64,000 nt of DNA from Sporosarcina sp. Te-1. GTDB lineage: Bacteria; Bacillota; Bacilli; Bacillales_A; Planococcaceae. This document shows, one piece after another, positions 9,442-18,802 of this stretch. The notes below the pieces were generated by a model. It made no database searches and had not been told where the DNA came from. It saw only the letters and a program-made list of their open reading frames with translations. The stretch lies in contig NZ_CP071798.1 in assembly GCF_017498505.1 (NCBI RefSeq), forward strand, positions 1,757,501 through 1,821,500. Reading direction: 5' to 3'. Numbering within the stretch: position 1 is the stretch's first letter; each line of letters starts with the position of its first letter. The position numbers and the translations under genes are program-made.

Positions 9442-10435
9442 GCGTTTTCACCCCTTCCCCGTCATATAAGAAGCATCTCGTGCTATGGGCGTCCGAGGTC
9501 GCATACAAATCCGGATTTTCCACTTTACATCGGTCAAACGCAAATTCGCATCTGGCCGCAAACCGGCAACCTTGTTTTATCGTTCCCGGTCTCGGAACAT
9601 TTCCAGGAATGGAATAAAGCCGGTCCCTTTTTTCACGCAAGTCGGGAACAGACTGGATCAGTCCCTTTGTGTACGGATGCTGCGGGTGATCGAATAGTGT
9701 CTCGGTTGGAGCCTCTTCAATAATTTGCCCCGCATACATGACAATGACCCTTTCGCACACATCCGCCACTACGCCAAGATCGTGGGTGATCAGCAGGATG
9801 GCTGTATGTAAACGTTCATTCAAGTCTTTCATCAATTTCAGGATTTGCGCCTGTATCGTCACATCGAGTGCCGTAGTCGGTTCGTCCGCAATCAATATTT
9901 TCGGATTGCATACTAATGCCATAGCAATCATGACACGTTGCCGCATCCCGCCTGACAATTGGTGTGGATATTCTTTCATCAATTCAGTTGCCCTTGGCAA
10001 TCCAACCATCTTCAACATATCGATCGATTTTTGTTCTATATCCCTCTTGGAGAGCTTTCGCTCATGAATTCGGATTGCTTCAGACATTTGATTCCCGATT
10101 GTAAATAGAGGATTTAACGAAGTCATCGGCTCTTGAAAGATCATTGCGATATCATTGCCGCGTATTTTCCTCATATCATTTTCTTTCTTTTCAAGGAGAT
10201 TAACGTCTCCGTACAGGATTTCACCGCCTACGATTTTCCCCGGTGGATGTGGCACAAGCCCCATAATGGACAAGGAAGTTACACTTTTTCCACATCCCGA
10301 CTCACCGACAATGCCCAATATTTCTCCTTCCTTCAGTTGGAAATCAATATGGTCGACTGCCGGCACTTCACCCGAATCAGTGAAAAAGGTAGTCTGTAAA
10401 TCCTTCACATCCAGGATTGTTTTTTTCTCTGCCAT
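9413..10435 (-). CDS. Peptide ABC transporter ATP-binding protein (OppD/DppD type)
   Basis: 340 aa ATPase and promoter-proximal gene of the importer operon. Walker A GESGCGKSV, signature LSGGMRQRVMIAMAL, Walker B ILIADEPTTALDVT, H-loop LLITHDLGVVADV, and the C-terminal oligopeptide extension GCRFAARCEFAFDRC with its cysteines. Gene order D-F-A-B-C puts both ATPases ahead of the binding protein, unlike the A-B-C-D-F order of B. subtilis opp. The whole operon lies between the ygaE and ygaD homologues, so it was inserted into, or lost from, an otherwise syntenic block. Confidence 0.93.
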   Translation of the reverse strand: MAEKKTILDVKDLQTTFFTDSGEVPAVDHIDFQLKEGEILGIVGESGCGKSVTSLSIMGLVPHPPGKIVGGEILYGDVNLLEKKENDMRKIRGNDIAMIFQEPMTSLNPLFTIGNQMSEAIRIHERKLSKRDIEQKSIDMLKMVGLPRATELMKEYPHQLSGGMRQRVMIAMALVCNPKILIADEPTTALDVTIQAQILKLMKDLNERLHTAILLITHDLGVVADVCERVIVMYAGQIIEEAPTETLFDHPQHPYTKGLIQSVPDLREKRDRLYSIPGNVPRPGTIKQGCRFAARCEFAFDRCKVENPDLYATSDAHSTRCFLYDGEGVKTHGREAIAES

Positions 10436-10533
10436 CAGATCACCTTTTTTCTACTTTTTAGAAATTATGAAACATTGAATTACTACTATTATACTTTTTA
10501 TAGATTAAAAGGCAACATGAAATTCCGAAAATA

Positions 10534-10573
10534 AAAACACCACTGATAATTCGATTTATCAGTGGTGTTTGAC
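10534..10573 (-). terminator. Terminator of the ygaD-like exporter gene
   Basis: AAACACCACTGATAA pairs with TTATCAGTGGTGTTT around a short loop and runs into a T-rich stretch on the minus strand, just past the exporter stop codon at 10578. Confidence 0.88.
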
Positions 10574-10577
10574 TTTT

Positions 10578-12323
10578 TTATAAATTTTGAACTTGGAACA
10601 AACTGTAATAAACACCTTCTTGGTCCATTAACTCCTCATGGGTTCCCGTTTCCTTCAATTCACCATGGTCGATGACAAATATTTTATCCGCATGGGTGAT
10701 GGTGGATAAACGGTGAGCAACGATGAATGTGGTCCGGTCATGAGCCAAACGTTCCAACGACTCCTGAATGAGCGCCTCACTTTCCAAATCCAAAGCGGAG
10801 GTCGCTTCATCCAAAATAAGCAATGGCGGATTTTTAAGAAAGACCCGTGCGATTGCTATCCGCTGTTTTTGTCCGCCTGACAGTTTGACCCCGCGTTCGC
10901 CAACTTTCGTATCGTACCCTTCCGGTAATGATTCAATAAAGTCATGCGCGTTTGCCGCTTTCGCTGCCGCTATCACTTCTTCCTCCGTTGCATCTGGATT
11001 CCCCATCATAATATTGCTCCGTACAGAATCGCTGAACAGTATATTGTCTTGGAGCACGATACCGATCTGATCACGCAGCGACTTCAGCTGGATATCACGA
11101 ATATCATGGCCATCGATCCGGACTGCCCCTGATGATACATCGTAAAAGCGTGGAATCAAACTAACAATCGTCGATTTCCCTCCTCCGCTCATCCCGACAA
11201 GCGCCACCGTTTCACCTGGTCGAACGGTGAAGTTAATATGTTTCAGTACCTCAAGCCCTTCATCTTCGTAAGCAAAGCTTACAGCATCAAAATCAATACG
11301 CCCTTCAATGACCGGCAACGGTTTGGCTCCCGGCTTATCTGTAATGTCATACGGCTCCTCCATCAGGTCGAACACTCGGTCCATGGAAGCGAAGGACTGT
11401 GTCAACGTTGTCGATGCATTGACCAGGCGTCGCAGCGGGTTATACAAACGATCAATATACGCTATGAAAGCAACCATCGTTCCGACGGATAAATGGTCAT
11501 GGATAACTTGGTACCCCGCATAACCGATCACTAATAACGGCGCAACATCGGTAATCGTATTGACGACTGCGAATGCTTTGGCATTCCATTTCGTATGGTC
11601 AATCGCTTTTGCAAGGAAATTGCCATTCGTCCTATCGAAATTTTGCTGTTCCTTATCCTCCAGCGCAAAACTCTTGATGACACTCATGCCGGCTACTCGC
11701 TCATGCAAATAACTTTGAACATCCGCCAAAGCTTGCGACCTTCTACGAGTCAGTTCTCTCAGTTTTCCGAAGAAATGCTTGACGCTATACGCGTAAAAAG
11801 GAAAAGCAAGCAACGTCACAATCGTCAATGGGACATCCATCGTCAACATTATGATGACAGCAATGATAATGGTTGCCAGATCGAGCCACACATTCATCAG
11901 CCCGATCATGACAAAGTTTTTCGTCTGCTCCACATCGTTTATGACCCGGGAAATAACTTCCCCTGCCCTCGTGTTTGAATAAAATCGCAACCCAAGTCGT
12001 TGAAGATGTGAAAATAAATTTTGCCGGATGTCATATAAAATCTTATTGCTGACATACTGGGCATAATATTGACGATAATACTCGACGGGCGGGCGGATAA
12101 TAAAGAATAGCAGAACGGTGCCACCCAACCAGTAAAACAGGTAACGAGTCTGTTCTCCTTTTGTCAGATCATCCGCTCCGATAATGTCGTCGATGACAAT
12201 CTTGATTAACAAAGGAATGAACAGCGGAATGGCAAATTTAACTATCCCTATGACGATGGTGAGAAAAATTTGCCAGTTGTATGGTTTAACGAACTTCAAA
12301 TACCGCTTAATACTTTCTCCCAT
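10578..12323 (-). CDS. ABC transporter, fused permease/ATPase (MsbA/LmrA-type exporter, YgaD-like)
   Basis: 581 aa half-transporter that should act as a homodimeric exporter of lipids, drugs or peptides. Residues 1-320 carry six TM helices beginning [23 protein letters not shown], with the coupling-region motif [13 protein letters not shown]. The ATPase follows with Walker [10 protein letters not shown], signature LSGGQKQR, Walker [13 protein letters not shown] and switch VAHRLSTI. Length and layout match the multidrug exporter class; synteny with ntdP points to B. subtilis ygaD. The substrate is not predictable. Confidence 0.92.
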   Translation of the reverse strand: MGESIKRYLKFVKPYNWQIFLTIVIGIVKFAIPLFIPLLIKIVIDDIIGADDLTKGEQTRYLFYWLGGTVLLFFIIRPPVEYYRQYYAQYVSNKILYDIRQNLFSHLQRLGLRFYSNTRAGEVISRVINDVEQTKNFVMIGLMNVWLDLATIIIAVIIMLTMDVPLTIVTLLAFPFYAYSVKHFFGKLRELTRRRSQALADVQSYLHERVAGMSVIKSFALEDKEQQNFDRTNGNFLAKAIDHTKWNAKAFAVVNTITDVAPLLVIGYAGYQVIHDHLSVGTMVAFIAYIDRLYNPLRRLVNASTTLTQSFASMDRVFDLMEEPYDITDKPGAKPLPVIEGRIDFDAVSFAYEDEGLEVLKHINFTVRPGETVALVGMSGGGKSTIVSLIPRFYDVSSGAVRIDGHDIRDIQLKSLRDQIGIVLQDNILFSDSVRSNIMMGNPDATEEEVIAAAKAANAHDFIESLPEGYDTKVGERGVKLSGGQKQRIAIARVFLKNPPLLILDEATSALDLESEALIQESLERLAHDRTTFIVAHRLSTITHADKIFVIDHGELKETGTHEELMDQEGVYYSLFQVQNL

Positions 12324-12340
12324 TCAATCACTCCCTTCCA

Positions 12341-12386
12341 AAAACGACGGAAAGCCCACTGCTGCGTGCAGGAAGGCTTTCCGGTC
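12341..12386 (-). terminator. Terminator of ntdP
   Basis: GACCGGAAAGCC pairs with GGCTTTCCGTC on the minus strand and is followed by a short T-run. It starts at the ntdP stop codon and lies before the exporter gene, so the two genes are probably separate transcripts. Confidence 0.8.
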
Positions 12387-12927
12387 ATGGTTTTTTCACC
12401 TGTTTGTAAAATTCATAACGTGATGTCCAAACTTCTATAAAATCCGGTGCAAACGGACCTTTACGCTGTTTCACCCATACGAGGAGCTTATCCAGATTCC
12501 GACGCAGGATTTGATCGATGACATCCGGATAGTTCATCTTCTTTTTATGATCCGCGTATTCGTCCTCATCCAGTATGACATAGCTCATATCCGGAAATAC
12601 TTTTACATCGAGGTCATAGTCAATGTACTTCAGTGACTTATTGTCGTATACAAATGGCGAGCTCATATTGACGTAATAATAGACGCCGTCTTCCCGAAGC
12701 ATGCAAATGATATTAAACCAATGCTCCGCATGAAAATAACAGATGGATGGTTCCCTTGTCAGCCATGTCCGCCCATCCGCCTCGGTGACGAGTGTCCGTT
12801 CATTGGCTCCGATGACAATGTTGCGGGTCCCTTTTAACACCATTGTTTCCTGCCATACCCGGTGAATATTTCCATCATGTTTATAGCTATGTACTTGAAT
12901 CGTTTCTCCTTCTTTTGGAATCGCCAT
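12385..12927 (-). CDS. ntdP: Nucleoside tri-/diphosphatase, DUF402 family (NtdP/YgaC-like)
   Basis: 180 aa cytoplasmic DUF402 protein. Members in Staphylococcus hydrolyse nucleoside di- and triphosphates with divalent metal. Visible family blocks are [33 protein letters not shown], and the acidic core [13 protein letters not shown] with [11 protein letters not shown], where the conserved Tyr/Asp residues bind metal. Same size as B. subtilis YgaC and same neighbourhood. A clear SigA promoter lies upstream at 12980-13008. Confidence 0.9.
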   Translation of the reverse strand: MAIPKEGETIQVHSYKHDGNIHRVWQETMVLKGTRNIVIGANERTLVTEADGRTWLTREPSICYFHAEHWFNIICMLREDGVYYYVNMSSPFVYDNKSLKYIDYDLDVKVFPDMSYVILDEDEYADHKKKMNYPDVIDQILRRNLDKLLVWVKQRKGPFAPDFIEVWTSRYEFYKQVKKP

Positions 12928-12979
12928 TTTCTAACCACCTTTGGCCACCGGAAATTTTGATGCCCATTACTATTTTTTC

Positions 12980-13008
12980 ATTATACCAACTGCCTAATAA
13001 AATTTGAA
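12980..13008 (-). promoter_or_regulatory. SigA-type promoter of ntdP
   Basis: On the minus strand TTCAAA is followed after 17 nt by TATAAT preceded by TGG, i.e. an extended -10. It lies 53 nt upstream of the ntdP ATG. Confidence 0.7.
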
Positions 13009-13054
13009 CAAAAGCGCTTTTAGGTTGAGAAAAGAGTGAATTCTATAGTAAACA

Positions 13055-13093
13055 GAAAAAACCGACGGAAGCATATCGCTCCCGCCGGCCGGT
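13055..13093 (-). terminator. Terminator of sspE
   Basis: CCGGCGGGAGCG pairs with TGCTTCCGTCGG around ATA, then six T on the minus strand, 14 nt after the sspE stop. Confidence 0.9.
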
Positions 13094-13106
13094 GATGGCA
13101 ATCCAA

Positions 13107-13514
13107 TTATTTCGTTTGGTTCCCCTGAGTGCCCGAAGCTTTTTGCTTGTTCATCTCAGCACGTTGATTCTGTTCCTTTACATGATTTACATCAGTTTCG
13201 GAACCGAATTCTGAAGTCATGTTCGTGAACTGACCTTGGTTGTTCATTGCTGAACGACTGTTCTGTTCTTTCACATGGTTCACATCCGTTTCGGAGCCAA
13301 ACTCAGCAGTCATATTCGAGAATTGACCTGAGTTGTTCATCGCTGAACGTTGGTTTTGTTCTCTCACATGATTCACATCCGTTTCAGAACCAAATTCATT
13401 TCCCAAATTAGAGAACTGACCTTGATTCTGACCGTTCATCGCTGAACGTTGGTTTTGTTGCCTAACATGATTTACATCAGTTTTGGCGCCTTTGCTGAAT
13501 GGATTTTTTGTCAT
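13107..13514 (-). CDS. sspE: Gamma-type small acid-soluble spore protein
   Basis: 135 aa Gln/Asn-rich, Cys- and Trp-free protein that serves as an amino-acid store in the spore core. It has four copies of a roughly 30-residue unit around (G)SETDVNHV(R/K)EQNQRSAMNN with F(S/T)NM linkers. Three EFGSETD junctions resemble the germination-protease (GPR) cleavage site. I chose the ATG at 13514 because GGAGGTGA lies 7-8 nt upstream; 15 codons of open frame before it lack support. It is longer than the usual 75-100 aa, by extra repeats. It follows mutY by 46 nt; no SigG promoter was verified, and one could lie inside the mutY 3' end. Confidence 0.93.
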   Translation of the reverse strand: MTKNPFSKGAKTDVNHVRQQNQRSAMNGQNQGQFSNLGNEFGSETDVNHVREQNQRSAMNNSGQFSNMTAEFGSETDVNHVKEQNSRSAMNNQGQFTNMTSEFGSETDVNHVKEQNQRAEMNKQKASGTQGNQTK

Positions 13515-13560
13515 TGGATTTTCACCTCCGTGAACAATATGATGTGCACGTAAGGTCATC

Positions 13561-14655
13561 TTATTCGCTGGTATTTTTTACTTCGTTTTTCAACTTCGCA
13601 ACATCCCATAATTTAATGACAGGCTTCGATTTCGGCAAAGAATTCACTTCATCCGCAGTAAACCATCTCGCCTTTTCTGAAATCAATCCTTTATCAGCCG
13701 TCACACCGATAAAACCTTGTACTTCCCATGTCAAATGGGAAAACACATGGCTAAATTCCAAAACAGGTGAAATCTCTTTCATATGAAGGCCATATTGACG
13801 CTTTATCACCTGTTCCGGGTTTTTCTCTATGAGTAAATCCACGGCAGGAAATTCCCACATATTTGCGAGCAGCCCTTTTTCAGGACGCTGTTGCATGAAC
13901 CAATGGCCATTTCCATCTGTGATCGCATAAAAAGCCAATGGGATTGTTTTCATTTTTGTTTTTTTTGTTTTGATTGGCAATTCCTCTTGCCGCCCTTCTT
14001 CAAATGCGGCGCAGAAATCCCTGACTGGACAGAGCAGGCATTTCGGACGCGGAATGCATATCGTGGCTCCTAGTTCCATGAGTGCTTGATTGAACGCGGA
14101 AGGATCTTCTTTATAAATCAAATCCATAACGGCCTGCTCGAATATTTTCTTCGTTTTTGGCAAGGCGATATCCTCTTCAATGAGTAGGATTCTTGATAAC
14201 ACACGCATCACATTTCCATCTACGGCATGCTCAGGAATACCAAATGCAATACTTAAGATGGCTCCTGCCGTATAAGGTCCAACGCCTTTCAGCGAAGAAA
14301 TTTCCTTTCTCGTCGAAGGCACCATCCCACCGTACGATTCGACCACTTCCTTGACGCCTTGCTGCAAATTACGGGCCCTTGAATAATAGCCAAGTCCTTC
14401 CCACATTTTCAACAGTTCTTCCTCGTTGGCATTTGCCAGCGACTCCATCGTCGGAAATTTCGAGGTAAACCGCTCATAATAAGGGATGACTGTTTCCACA
14501 CGTGTTTGCTGCAGCATCACTTCTGACACCCAGATTTTATAAGGATCTGATGTTTTTCGCCAAGGAAGGTCACGTTTTTCCCTGTAGTACCAAGAAACGA
14601 GTGCTTCTTGAAATAATTTTTTCTGTTCATTCTCTTGTAACAACCTGACCGCCAC
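13561..14655 (-). CDS. mutY: Adenine DNA glycosylase MutY
   Basis: 364 aa base-excision repair enzyme that removes A opposite 8-oxoguanine. The helix-hairpin-helix LKGVGPYTAGAI is at about 122-134, the catalytic Glu is E45 (SEVMLQQT) and the catalytic Asp is D146 (HAVDGNVMR). The iron-sulfur cluster ligands are C200, C206, C209 and C215. The C-terminal 130 residues form the NUDIX-like 8-oxoG recognition domain. GTG start at 14655; a TTG at 14643 better spaced from AAGGTGG is an alternative. It is divergent from yfhP, as in B. subtilis. Confidence 0.96.
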   Translation of the reverse strand: MAVRLLQENEQKKLFQEALVSWYYREKRDLPWRKTSDPYKIWVSEVMLQQTRVETVIPYYERFTSKFPTMESLANANEEELLKMWEGLGYYSRARNLQQGVKEVVESYGGMVPSTRKEISSLKGVGPYTAGAILSIAFGIPEHAVDGNVMRVLSRILLIEEDIALPKTKKIFEQAVMDLIYKEDPSAFNQALMELGATICIPRPKCLLCPVRDFCAAFEEGRQEELPIKTKKTKMKTIPLAFYAITDGNGHWFMQQRPEKGLLANMWEFPAVDLLIEKNPEQVIKRQYGLHMKEISPVLEFSHVFSHLTWEVQGFIGVTADKGLISEKARWFTADEVNSLPKSKPVIKLWDVAKLKNEVKNTSE

Positions 14656-14739
14656 CTTGCAAATACTTTTTGTTCAGTAAAAAAAGGGTATATACTAGTA
14701 GTAAGAAAACACTGATGAACAGAAGGAAGGAGTGATCAC

Positions 14740-15723
14740 TTGGATACCGGAACACACATCGTCATGAGTGCGGCGGTATGCGGACTCGCACTTGCGGATC
14801 CTGTCGTTTCATCAGATACTGTGACCATGTCAGCCGTGTTCGTCGGGATCGTTGGAGGCTCCCTCGTACCGGATATTGATACCGTTCTAAAATTGAAAAA
14901 TAATGCCATCTATATTCGGAATCATCGGGGAATTACCCATTCTGTCCCTGCTGTGTTACTATGGCCGCTTGTTATATCAGTGCTGCTTTCATTCCTGTTG
15001 CCTGGTGCAGATTATATACACGTTTGGGCATGGACGTTTCTAGCTGTATTCCTTCATGTCTTTGTAGATATTTTCAATTCATACGGCACGCAGGCATTGC
15101 GTCCGTTTTCTAATCGCTGGGTGGCTATTGGTGTAATCAATACGTTTGATCCGATCATTTTCGGACTGCATATCGTCGCCATTACCGCCTGGATGCTGGG
15201 GGCCAATCCCGTATTTACATTTGCTTTGCTATACGCTGTGCTGTTTGGCTACTATTTGTTGCGATTCGCAGTCAAAGCAGCGGTAAAAAAGGCGGTTTGC
15301 CATACCGTTCCCGATGCGACGGATATCTTCATTGCGCCCACGATGCGTTTTTTTCAATGGCGCGTTGCTGCATCTAATGAAAAATATCACTACGTAGGAC
15401 GTGCCTACAAACGATCCGTCAATATTTACGATCGTTTTGAACGGGAACCATTGCCCGATTCTCCGTATATCGAGGCAGCCATGGAAGATCGGAACATTAA
15501 AGCTTTCGTTTCCTTCTCTCCCATTTATCGATGGGCCATTTCGTATGTAGGCGACATTGTGGAAGTCCGCCTCATCGATCTCAGATACCGGAGCAAAGGA
15601 TATTATCCGTTCGTTGCGGTCGCCCATATTAATAAAGACATGGAAGTTGTGAATTCTTATACTGGATGGATTTTCTCTGAAGACAAGCTGCGAAAAAAGC
15701 TGAAGTTCATCCCCAACTCATAA
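14740..15723 (+). CDS. yfhP: Membrane-bound metal-dependent hydrolase family protein (YfhP-like)
   Basis: 327 aa. The N-terminal half has the YdjM/YfhP signature: MDTGTHIVMS, GSLVPDIDT and NHRGITHS, whose His/Asp residues are predicted metal ligands. Three or four TM helices follow, including FLAVFLHVFVDIFNSYGTQA. The C-terminal half is soluble. It starts at TTG with AAGGAAGGAG 8 nt upstream. Same length as B. subtilis YfhP, and divergent from mutY as there. The B. subtilis protein has been linked to transcription control of this neighbourhood; the reaction is unknown to me. Confidence 0.85.
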   Translation: MDTGTHIVMSAAVCGLALADPVVSSDTVTMSAVFVGIVGGSLVPDIDTVLKLKNNAIYIRNHRGITHSVPAVLLWPLVISVLLSFLLPGADYIHVWAWTFLAVFLHVFVDIFNSYGTQALRPFSNRWVAIGVINTFDPIIFGLHIVAITAWMLGANPVFTFALLYAVLFGYYLLRFAVKAAVKKAVCHTVPDATDIFIAPTMRFFQWRVAASNEKYHYVGRAYKRSVNIYDRFEREPLPDSPYIEAAMEDRNIKAFVSFSPIYRWAISYVGDIVEVRLIDLRYRSKGYYPFVAVAHINKDMEVVNSYTGWIFSEDKLRKKLKFIPNS

Positions 15724-15752
15724 GAGCTGCCTGTCCTATTGCAGGCAGCTCT
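15724..15752. terminator. Hairpin between converging yfhP and yfhH
   Basis: A perfect 11-bp stem AGAGCTGCCTG / CAGGCAGCTCT around an 8-nt loop. T-runs on either side are short, so its strength is uncertain, but the position between two stop codons fits a bidirectional terminator. Confidence 0.7.
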
Positions 15753-15759
15753 CATCTTG

Positions 15760-16092
15760 TCATTTTCCAGATTTCAAAGGCTTGAGCATGGAAATCGGCA
15801 ATGCCTCTTCGGCACGTTCCCCGCTTAGCCGATATCCCCACGCAAAAAGCCCTTTCAAGTAATCCACTTTGAAGAATACTCCTTCGTCACCATCGATCCG
15901 ATAGACTTCTCCAGGAATGATCGATTTTGCATCGACCAAGTAGGATTGGACGATAACAGCTTTTCGCTGGTAAACGGCATATTCATTCACGATGCCAAGC
16001 TGCTCCGCTTTCCGTGCCTTTTCCATCAATCTCGCAACTTCCGTACGCAATTCATGTTCTGTCATGTCACTATATTTCTTCTGGCTCTCCAT
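15760..16092 (-). CDS. yfhH: YfhH family protein of unknown function
   Basis: 110 aa cytoplasmic protein. An N-terminal helical region contains SDMTEHELRTEVARLMEKARKAEQLGIVNEYAVYQRKAVI, and a C-terminal beta-rich part contains PGEVYRIDGD and LKGLFAWGYRLSG, the latter typical of YfhH. I placed the start at 16092 by comparison with the short YfhH N-terminus and an AGGAG upstream; this overlaps the recX end by 23 nt, so the pair is likely translationally coupled. No catalytic motif is visible. Confidence 0.85.
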   Translation of the reverse strand: MESQKKYSDMTEHELRTEVARLMEKARKAEQLGIVNEYAVYQRKAVIVQSYLVDAKSIIPGEVYRIDGDEGVFFKVDYLKGLFAWGYRLSGERAEEALPISMLKPLKSGK

Positions 16093-16894
16093 GATCCTCT
16101 GACTCCTTCTTGTCAATGAACCGATTAATTCGATCCATCGGTATGCCTTTTTGATACATCGCTTGTTTCACCCGGTTGATCAATTGATATCCCGAATGCT
16201 TGGATTGGTAGCGCCGCCATGCTTTCTCCCCGATTGAGTCTGTCATGGCATCCCATTGATCTTCTTCGATTTCCATCTCAAGATTATCAATGACTTGATG
16301 AACTACCTCGTATGAGAATCCTTTGCGCAGTAATGCGTTTTGGATTTTCTGCTTCAATTGTGCGGGAGGAGCAGCACGATTTCCAGCGACGGCTTTCTCC
16401 GCCAATTTTCTGGCACGGGCGACCTGTTCCTCATCCGAATAATGCCCGATCACTTTTTCTTGTAATTCTTTAGCGATCCCTTTCTTCTGCAAATCTTGTT
16501 GAATGGCTTTCGGCCCTTTATTCGATGTGTTTTTTTGCGTTTTCACTAAAGCTTCTGAAAAGGCTTCATCATTTAAGAAACCGAGGCGCTTCAGTTTGAC
16601 GATCGCTTCTAGGATAACCGCCTCACCAAACTCAAGATCAGCCAGTTTCTGTTTCACTTCAAACTCGCTGCGCATCCGAAATGACAAGTAATGGAGCGCC
16701 CGATTAAATGCTTTCTCAATTTGGTCTTCGTATTCAATTTCGCCTTTTGCCCAATCATCCAGCTGCATCCCTTTTGTCAAACCGAATTTGACGAGCACAG
16801 ATTCATGGACGCTAAATGCGTATACTTCATCGAGAAATATATTATATCGTTCGCTATCACGTTTTTGTTGTGTTATTTTCGTAATAACAGACAT
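16070..16894 (-). CDS. recX: Recombination regulator RecX
   Basis: 274 aa modulator of RecA filaments. It shows the RecX three-helix tandem repeats: ALHYLSFRMRSEFEVKQKL, VILEAIVKLKRLGFLNDEAFSEALV and KGPKAIQQDLQKKGI, with further repeats to the C-terminus, as in the long Bacillales form. The open frame runs 44 codons further upstream, but the ATG at 16894 has GGAGGT 8 nt ahead and begins with the MSVITKI pattern of the family. It is divergent from yfhF and overlaps yfhH downstream. Confidence 0.93.
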   Translation of the reverse strand: MSVITKITQQKRDSERYNIFLDEVYAFSVHESVLVKFGLTKGMQLDDWAKGEIEYEDQIEKAFNRALHYLSFRMRSEFEVKQKLADLEFGEAVILEAIVKLKRLGFLNDEAFSEALVKTQKNTSNKGPKAIQQDLQKKGIAKELQEKVIGHYSDEEQVARARKLAEKAVAGNRAAPPAQLKQKIQNALLRKGFSYEVVHQVIDNLEMEIEEDQWDAMTDSIGEKAWRRYQSKHSGYQLINRVKQAMYQKGIPMDRINRFIDKKESEDHGEPEEI

Positions 16895-16981
16895 ATAGGC
16901 ATACCTCCCCGCTTTTATTAGTATACAACGATGAGACAGAGAGGTCAGCTTTCTGAATTCATACGAAAGGAGATGACCGGA

Positions 16982-17881
16982 ATGAAAGTGGTAATCACAG
17001 GTGGAACAGGTTTTGTCGGGCGTCATCTAGTGGAATTGCTTCTTACGGAAGGATACGAAGTGATCGTGCTAACGAGGAATTCATCCTACTCCTCGAACGG
17101 GGTTTCATACGTACAGTGGCTGACTACAGATGCCAGTCCCGAAAAAGAAATCAAAACAGCCGATGCTTTTATCAACTTAGCAGGCGTCTCAATCAATGAA
17201 GGAAGATGGAATCACATTCATCGACAAGCCATTTTCAATAGCAGGATGAAAGCGACTGATGAATTGCTGCACATTATTTCATTAATGGAGCAGAAGCCCT
17301 CTGTCCTGATCAATGCGAGCGCCATTGGTATTTATCCGACTTCTGAAACAGCTGTCTATACAGAAGAGTCTTCTGAAAAAGCAGATGACTTGCTTGGCAC
17401 CACGGTCGAAGCTTGGGAACAAAAAGCGTCTGCCGCAAACCAGATGGGCATCCGCACCGTCTTTACCCGATTCGGGACCGTATTCGGCAAAAAAGATGGG
17501 GCGCTTCCGCTCATGGTGACGCCCTATAAATTTTTTGTGGGTGGTAAAATCGGGAACGGGAGACAATGGATCTCATGGGTGCATGTCAAGGATGTGGCCA
17601 GAGCTATTTTGTTTGTGCTGCGAAATAAAAGCATAGAAGGTCCCGTCAATATCACATCTCCCTTTCCCAAACGGATGAATGACGTCGGCAAAGCAATCGG
17701 AGCAACAATCGGAAAGCCTCATTGGATTCCCGCCCCATCGCCTTTACTCAAAATTGCCTTGGGCAAAAAAAGCAGCCTTGTACTGGAAGGGCAATTTGTA
17801 CTTCCAGAAGTCCTGAACCAAGCCGGATATCAATTCGAATTCCCAGTTCTAGAGGATGCTCTCGACGACTTACTGACATGA
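16982..17881 (+). CDS. yfhF: TIGR01777-family NAD(P)-dependent epimerase (YfhF-like)
   Basis: 299 aa extended SDR protein. The nucleotide-binding motif ITGGTGFVGRHLVELLL opens the sequence, followed by ADAFINLAGVSIN, the SASAIGIYPT-type active region (Tyr in IGIYP) and RFGTVFGKKDGALP with WISWVHVKDVA, a SDR39U1-like signature. Start at 16982 (SD AAAGGAG, 9 nt); 17 upstream codons were discarded. The role is unknown; homologues are annotated as sugar-nucleotide epimerases or FtsX/cell-division inhibitors on weak grounds. Confidence 0.88.
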   Translation: MKVVITGGTGFVGRHLVELLLTEGYEVIVLTRNSSYSSNGVSYVQWLTTDASPEKEIKTADAFINLAGVSINEGRWNHIHRQAIFNSRMKATDELLHIISLMEQKPSVLINASAIGIYPTSETAVYTEESSEKADDLLGTTVEAWEQKASAANQMGIRTVFTRFGTVFGKKDGALPLMVTPYKFFVGGKIGNGRQWISWVHVKDVARAILFVLRNKSIEGPVNITSPFPKRMNDVGKAIGATIGKPHWIPAPSPLLKIALGKKSSLVLEGQFVLPEVLNQAGYQFEFPVLEDALDDLLT

Positions 17882-17979
17882 AGTATATTTTCTAGAGAAA
17901 CGCACATCCTAACAACAAAATCCTAGTCGGTTCAATAGACCCGAAACCGGATTCTGGAGGAAAAAGGAGTGTGTTACGC

Positions 17980-18777
17980 GTGGAGCAACATGGACCCGGC
18001 ATTTTAATGGCTGCCTTTATCATCGTGGTCGGAGTGTTATTCAATCCTTTCGCAGCAAAAGCGGAAGAATTCCATTGGGGGTTCAAAAAAGCGACCGGCG
18101 GCGTTCCGCCGAATGCGGGAGCCGCATTGGAATCCATTCTTGAGAGGCATGGCGCCATTTATAAAGGAAAACCTGACGAGAAGATCGCCTATTTGACATT
18201 TGATAATGGCTATGAGAATGGTTATACGGAAAGTATACTCGATACACTCAAAAATGAGGATGTCCCAGCAACCTTCTTTCTCACCGGTCATTATTTAAAA
18301 AGTGCAGCCCCCCTCGTAAAACGTATGGTCAAAGAAGGGCATACCATCGGGAACCATTCATACAATCACCCGAATATGGCGAGTGCCTCCCAACAAAAAG
18401 TAGAGGAAGAGCTGAAAAAATTCGACGAGCTGCTAAACCAAACAGCCGGCGTCCAGCGAACGAGCTATTTTAGGCCGCCAGAAGGGATTTTCAGCGAAAC
18501 GCTCCTCGCTCAAGCGAATGAACTTGGCTATCGGCATATTTTTTGGTCCGTCGCTTTCATCGACTGGCATGCGAACAAACCAAAAGGTAAAGCTTATGCG
18601 TATAATGAATTGATGACCCAATTACATCCAGGAGCCGTCATTCTCATGCATACTGTATCTCCAGATAATGCAGAAGCATTACCTGACTTCATCCGGGAGG
18701 CTAAGAAATTGGGCTATGAATTTCGATCACTAGATGATCTGGTTCTTGAGTACGAAAATCTCAATTCGATTTTGTAG
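17980..18777 (+). CDS. pdaA: Polysaccharide deacetylase PdaA-like (delta-lactam synthesis in spore cortex)
   Basis: 265 aa secreted NodB-fold enzyme. An N-terminal signal peptide (GILMAAFIIVVGVLFNPF) ends in AKA. The deacetylase core has the PdaA-type block YLTFDNGYENGY (Asp-Asn in place of the common Asp-Asp), the zinc His pair GNHSYNHPN, RPPEG, and HPGAVILMHTVSPDNAEAL. B. subtilis PdaA removes acetyl from muramic residues to allow muramic delta-lactam in cortex, needed for germination. GTG at 17980 chosen for SD spacing (AAAAGGAG, 10 nt); a GTG three codons earlier is too close to the SD. Confidence 0.9.
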   Translation: MEQHGPGILMAAFIIVVGVLFNPFAAKAEEFHWGFKKATGGVPPNAGAALESILERHGAIYKGKPDEKIAYLTFDNGYENGYTESILDTLKNEDVPATFFLTGHYLKSAAPLVKRMVKEGHTIGNHSYNHPNMASASQQKVEEELKKFDELLNQTAGVQRTSYFRPPEGIFSETLLAQANELGYRHIFWSVAFIDWHANKPKGKAYAYNELMTQLHPGAVILMHTVSPDNAEALPDFIREAKKLGYEFRSLDDLVLEYENLNSIL

Positions 18778-18802
18778 CATCCACTTGGTGGGTGCTTTTT
18801 TA
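18778..18802. terminator. Terminator after pdaA
   Basis: GCATCCAC / GTGGGTGC stem with a TTG loop followed by TTTTTT, directly after the pdaA stop and abutting the converging HAD gene stop. Confidence 0.85.

Noticed and set aside
16895..17026. N-terminal extension of RecX with several Cys/His residues
   Set aside because: The 44 extra codons overlap the divergent yfhF leader and lack a ribosome site, while GGAGGT precedes the ATG at 16894.
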